A DNA stretch of 8,108 nt from 2-02-FULL-47-50 sp964479045 (lineage in GTDB: Bacteria; Pseudomonadota; Gammaproteobacteria; Eutrophobiales; Eutrophobiaceae), in assembly GCA_964479045.1 (NCBI GenBank), contig CAYZJI010000029.1, positions 1 through 8,108 on the forward strand, written 5' to 3'. Position 1 is the stretch's first letter, and the number at the start of each line of letters is the position of its first letter. The translations under genes were made by a program, and so were the position numbers. Shown here one piece after another: positions 4,093 through 8,108 of this stretch. The notes below the pieces were generated by a model. It was not told where the DNA came from. It was given only the letters and a program-made list of their open reading frames with translations, and did no database searches.

Positions 4093-7000
4093 ATGACCTA
4101 CTCCTACACCGAGAAGAAAAGAATCCGTAAGGATTTTGGCAAACGGCCCAGTATTCTTAACGTGCCGCCACTGCTCGCTACCCAGGTAAATTCTTTTCGC
4201 CAGTTTCTGCAACTTGAAGTGGCTACTGAGAAACGCAAGGACGTAGGTCTGCATGCCGCATTCAAGTCAGTATTCCCGATCGAAAGCTATTCGGGGAATG
4301 CCGTGCTTGAATATGTCAGTTACGCACTTTCCAATCCGGTATTCGACGTCAAGGAATGCCAGCTCCGCGGTATTACCTATGCCGCTTCCCTGCGCGTAAA
4401 GGTGCGCCTGGTGATTTATGACAAGGAAGCTGGCGTCAACAACAAGGTCGTGAAGGACATCAAGGAACAGGAAGTGTATATGGGTGAAATGCCGCTCATG
4501 ACCCGTACCGGCACCTTTGTGATCAATGGGACCGAACGTGTGATTGTGTCGCAGTTACATCGTTCACCGGGTGTGTTCTTCGAACATGACAAGGGCAAGA
4601 CCCATTCTTCAGGCAAGCTGCTTTACTCTGCCCGCGTGATTCCTTACCGCGGTTCCTGGCTCGATTTCGAGTTTGATCCCAAGGACATGGTGTATTGTCG
4701 TATCGATCGCCGCCGCAAGATCCCGGCAACCATATTGCTGCGCGCGCTTGGCTATTCCACAGTCGATATGCTGGAAATTTTCTTTGAGACTAACCATATC
4801 ACACTGGGTAAAAAAGGCATTGTGCTCCATCTGGTGCCTGAACGTCTTAGGGGTGAAACCGCATCGTTTGATATCAAGGACAAGAAAGGCAATGTGATTG
4901 TTGAAAAAGAACGCCGCATCACGGCCCGTCACATACGCGAAATTGAAAAGGCCGGTCTGAAAGAACTCGTGGTTCCTGCAGAATATCTGGTGGGTCAGGT
5001 ACTGGCACGTGATGTGATCGATACCGAAACCGGTGAATTGATGGCCGAAGCCAATACCGAGATTACCGAGCAGTTACTGGGGAAATTACAAGGCGGCGCC
5101 GAACTGGATATCCAGACGCTGTATACCAACGATCTGGATCGTGGTGCCTATATCGCTGATACCTTGCGAATTGATAGCACCAAATCAGCGTTGGAAGCCC
5201 AGATTGAAATTTATCGCATGATGCGTCCCGGTGAGCCGCCGACCAAGGATGCCGCGGAGAATCTGTTCAAGAACCTGTTTTTCAGCACCGATCGTTATGA
5301 TCTTTCCGCTGTCGGACGCATGAAGTTCAATCGCCGGGTCGGTCGCAAGGAGCTGGAAGGGGAAGGCGTGCTGTCCAAAGAAGACATCATCGCTGTATTG
5401 AAAGTCCTTATCGACATCCGTAACGGTAAAGGTAATGTGGATGATATTGATCATCTGGGTAACCGCCGTGTGCGCAGTGTCGGCGAAATGGCCGAGAACC
5501 AGTTCCGTATCGGTCTGGTGCGTGTCGAACGCGCCGTCAAGGAACGTTTGAGTCTCGCGGAGTCAGAAGGATTGATGCCGCAGGAGATCATCAATGCCAA
5601 ACCGGTGTCTGCGGTCATCAAGGAGTTTTTCGGTTCCAGCCAACTGTCACAGTTCATGGATCAGAACAATCCACTGTCCGAGATCACACACAAGCGCCGT
5701 ATTTCCGCATTGGGTCCGGGCGGTCTGACGCGTGAACGCGCCGGCTTTGAAGTTCGTGACGTACACACTACGCACTATGGCCGCGTCTGTCCGATTGAAA
5801 CGCCGGAAGGTCCGAATATCGGCTTGATTAACTCACTGGCGATTTATGCCCGCGCCAATGATTACGGTTTTCTGGAGACACCGTATCGCAAGGTGAACAA
5901 CGGTGCTGTCACTGACGAAATTGAGTATCTGTCTGCTATTGAAGAAGGTGATTTCGTGATCGCGCAGGCCAATGCCGCACTGGATGAAAAAGGCCGTTTC
6001 ACTGACGAACTGATCTCAAGCCGCTATCAGAATGAATTTACCCTGTCTGCGCCGGACAAGGTGAACTACATGGACGTTTCACCCATGCAGATGGTTTCTG
6101 TCGCTGCGGCACTCATCCCGTTCCTGGAACATGACGACGCCAACCGTGCCCTGATGGGATCCAACATGCAGCGTCAGGCCGTGCCCACCATGCGTTCGGA
6201 CAAGCCGCTGGTTGGTACCGGTATTGAACGGACTGTGGCCATGGATTCCGGAGTTACCGTTAATGCAGAGCGCGGTGGTCTGGTTGATTCTGTCGATGCC
6301 AGCCGTATCGTGGTGCGTGTCAATGAAGATGAAATCAATCCTGGCGAACCCGGCGTTGATATTTATAACCTGATTAAATACACCCGTTCCAATCAGAACA
6401 CCTGTATCAATCAGCGTCCGCTGGTGAAACCGGGTGATGTCGTTGCGAAAGACGACGTGCTGGCGGATGGACCTTCAACGGATCTGGGCGAGCTCGCGCT
6501 TGGGCAGAACATGCTGGTCGCGTTCATGCCGTGGAACGGTTACAACTTTGAAGATTCCATCCTTATCTCCGAGCGTCTGGTGCAGGAAGATCGTTATACC
6601 TCGATTCATATCGAGGAACTGACCTGCGTCGCACGCGACACCAAACTTGGGCCGGAAGAAATTTCATCTGATATTCCGAACGTAAGCGAAAGTGCACTCA
6701 ACAAACTGGATGAATCCGGAATTGTTTACATCGGGGCTGAAGTGAACACCGGTGACATTCTTGTAGGCAAGGTGACGCCCAAGGGTGAAACACAACTGAC
6801 GCCGGAAGAAAAACTCCTGCGCGCTATCTTTGGTGAGAAGGCTTCGGATGTGAAAGACACTTCATTACGCGTGCCTTCTGGTATGAACGGTACCGTGATC
6901 GACGTGCAGGTCTTTATCCGTGATGGTGTTGAGAAAGATGCTCGGGCGCTGGAAATCGAAGAAGCTGAACTGAACAGCGTACGCAAGGACTTGAATGACC

Positions 7001-8108
7001 AGTTGCGCATCATGGAAGAAGGCATCTATCAGCGTGTGGAAACCATGCTGCTCGGGAAAGTCGCCGATGGTGGCCCAAATCATTTGACCGCTGACAGCAA
7101 GATCACCAAAGCCTATCTTGCGGAAACTCCGCGTGAAAAATGGTTTGAGATCCGTCTGCGTAATGAAGAAGCCAATGAGCAACTCGAGCAGATTTCAAAA
7201 CAACTGGGCGGTCTGAAAAAGGAATTTGATCAACGTTACGAAGACAAACGCGCCAAGCTGACTTCCGGCGATGATCTGGCGCCGGGTGTGCTCAAGATGG
7301 TGAAAGTTTATCTTGCCGTCAAACGTCGCATTCAGCCGGGTGACAAAATGGCCGGTCGCCATGGTAACAAGGGTGTGATTTCCACCATTGTTCCGGTTGA
7401 AGACATGCCCTATATGGCGGATGGTACCCAGGTGGATCTGGTCTTGAATCCTCTGGGCGTACCTTCGCGTATGAACGTAGGCCAGGTGCTGGAAACCCAT
7501 CTTGGGTGGGCGGCCAAAGGACTGGGCAAGAAAATTGGACGCATGCTGGAAGCGCAGGCCAATGCCAGTGAGATTCGCAATTTCCTCGACAAGATTTACA
7601 ACAGCAGTGGCAAGCGTGAAAACCTGAAATCACTGGGTGATGAGGAAGTCATCAACCTGGCGCAGAACCTGAAAGAAGGCGTGCCTATGGCAACCCCGGT
7701 GTTTGATGGTGCCAGTGAACGCGAAATCAAAGCCATGCTGGAACTTGCTGATATGCCACAGAATGGCCAGACCCAACTCTATGATGGCCGTACTGGCAAT
7801 CCATTCGATCGCCCGGTGACGGTGGGCTATATGTATATGTTGAAGCTCAACCATCTGGTGGATGACAAGATGCACGCACGTTCCACCGGTCCTTACAGTC
7901 TGGTGACCCAGCAGCCGCTCGGCGGTAAGGCCCAGTTCGGTGGTCAGCGTTTCGGTGAAATGGAAGTCTGGGCGCTGGAAGCCTATGGCGCCGCCTATAC
8001 CTTGCAGGAAATGCTGACGGTCAAATCTGACGATGTGAACGGCCGTACCAAGATGTACAAGAATATCGTCGACGGTGATCATCGCATGGAGGCCGGTATG
8101 CCGGAATC
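4093..8108 (+). CDS. rpoB: DNA-directed RNA polymerase subunit beta (3' end beyond window)
   Basis: RpoB, with RpoC, forms the RNA polymerase active-site cleft. There are 1338 complete codons without a stop or frameshift. The last read MEAGMPE, so by comparison with E. coli about 20 residues are missing. The rifampicin pocket starts at QLSQFMDQNN (517-526) and continues through THKRRISALGPGGL. Q520, D523, H533 and S538, matching E. coli Q513, D516, H526 and S531, are all wild type. The active-site block GDKMAGRHGNKG (1083-1094) has K1085 and K1093, and H1254 in LNHLVDDKMH matches E. coli H1237. Both lineage-specific insertions of proteobacterial beta are present: SI1 with LVPERLRGETASFDI, and SI2 after about residue 945. 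rpoC is expected next. Confidence 0.98.
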   Translation, partial: MTYSYTEKKRIRKDFGKRPSILNVPPLLATQVNSFRQFLQLEVATEKRKDVGLHAAFKSVFPIESYSGNAVLEYVSYALSNPVFDVKECQLRGITYAASLRVKVRLVIYDKEAGVNNKVVKDIKEQEVYMGEMPLMTRTGTFVINGTERVIVSQLHRSPGVFFEHDKGKTHSSGKLLYSARVIPYRGSWLDFEFDPKDMVYCRIDRRRKIPATILLRALGYSTVDMLEIFFETNHITLGKKGIVLHLVPERLRGETASFDIKDKKGNVIVEKERRITARHIREIEKAGLKELVVPAEYLVGQVLARDVIDTETGELMAEANTEITEQLLGKLQGGAELDIQTLYTNDLDRGAYIADTLRIDSTKSALEAQIEIYRMMRPGEPPTKDAAENLFKNLFFSTDRYDLSAVGRMKFNRRVGRKELEGEGVLSKEDIIAVLKVLIDIRNGKGNVDDIDHLGNRRVRSVGEMAENQFRIGLVRVERAVKERLSLAESEGLMPQEIINAKPVSAVIKEFFGSSQLSQFMDQNNPLSEITHKRRISALGPGGLTRERAGFEVRDVHTTHYGRVCPIETPEGPNIGLINSLAIYARANDYGFLETPYRKVNNGAVTDEIEYLSAIEEGDFVIAQANAALDEKGRFTDELISSRYQNEFTLSAPDKVNYMDVSPMQMVSVAAALIPFLEHDDANRALMGSNMQRQAVPTMRSDKPLVGTGIERTVAMDSGVTVNAERGGLVDSVDASRIVVRVNEDEINPGEPGVDIYNLIKYTRSNQNTCINQRPLVKPGDVVAKDDVLADGPSTDLGELALGQNMLVAFMPWNGYNFEDSILISERLVQEDRYTSIHIEELTCVARDTKLGPEEISSDIPNVSESALNKLDESGIVYIGAEVNTGDILVGKVTPKGETQLTPEEKLLRAIFGEKASDVKDTSLRVPSGMNGTVIDVQVFIRDGVEKDARALEIEEAELNSVRKDLNDQLRIMEEGIYQRVETMLLGKVADGGPNHLTADSKITKAYLAETPREKWFEIRLRNEEANEQLEQISKQLGGLKKEFDQRYEDKRAKLTSGDDLAPGVLKMVKVYLAVKRRIQPGDKMAGRHGNKGVISTIVPVEDMPYMADGTQVDLVLNPLGVPSRMNVGQVLETHLGWAAKGLGKKIGRMLEAQANASEIRNFLDKIYNSSGKRENLKSLGDEEVINLAQNLKEGVPMATPVFDGASEREIKAMLELADMPQNGQTQLYDGRTGNPFDRPVTVGYMYMLKLNHLVDDKMHARSTGPYSLVTQQPLGGKAQFGGQRFGEMEVWALEAYGAAYTLQEMLTVKSDDVNGRTKMYKNIVDGDHRMEAGMPE

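Noticed and set aside
5617..5850. Rifampicin-resistance change in rpoB
   Set aside because: All the main resistance positions checked (E. coli 513, 516, 526 and 531 equivalents) have the wild-type residue.
7630..8082. 150-codon minus-strand open frame opposite the end of rpoB
   Set aside because: It is antisense to conserved rpoB sequence including the active-site region, and the translation shows no domain I recognise.

Overview
This window is the tufB-tRNA-Trp-secE-nusG-rplKAJL-rpoB segment of a proteobacterial chromosome, with every gene on the + strand. Gene order, protein lengths and the style of RpoB and L10 point to a betaproteobacterium. An organism near Nitrosomonadales is my best guess from memory of related proteins, but this is inference and was not checked. 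Base composition looks moderate and codon use looks uniform. I see no phage, IS, CRISPR or defence gene.

Layout. Bases 1-65 are the last codons of elongation factor Tu. Bases 66-304 are an unusually structured spacer. It holds a long imperfect hairpin (78-147), a broken duplicate of the 5' end of tRNA-Trp with its upstream flank (151-176), a nested palindromic element (175-228) and another hairpin (226-246). An intact tRNA-Trp(CCA) follows at 305-380, then secE (430-816) and nusG (822-1355). The 122-base nusG-rplK spacer carries a heptad-phased inverted repeat and a convincing L1-type translational operator just before the rplK ribosome binding site. rplK (1478-1909) and rplA (1911-2603) are one base apart. 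A 355-base rplJ leader (2604-2958) contains a second, different heptad-phased repeat and an elaborate L10-leader-type fold. rplJ (2959-3486) and rplL (3547-3927) follow. A 165-base spacer with an attenuator-like hairpin leads to rpoB (4093 to beyond the end), which lacks only about its last 20 codons.

How the genes work together. EF-Tu and L7/L12 on the L10 stalk serve translation elongation. L11 and L1 build the GTPase centre and the E-site stalk. SecE is part of the membrane translocon. NusG couples transcription to translation, and RpoB is the RNA polymerase beta subunit. Control is expected to be largely at the RNA level: L1 repressing rplK-rplA, L10-L12 repressing rplJ-rplL, and partial termination or processing before rpoB. 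No hairpin followed by a T-run was found, which fits read-through between units.

I found no new enzymatic system. The points worth a second look are in the non-coding DNA (the tRNA-Trp duplication with its palindrome, the two heptad repeats, and the bistable-looking rplJ leader) and in L10, whose extra ten residues all lie in the L12-binding helix.
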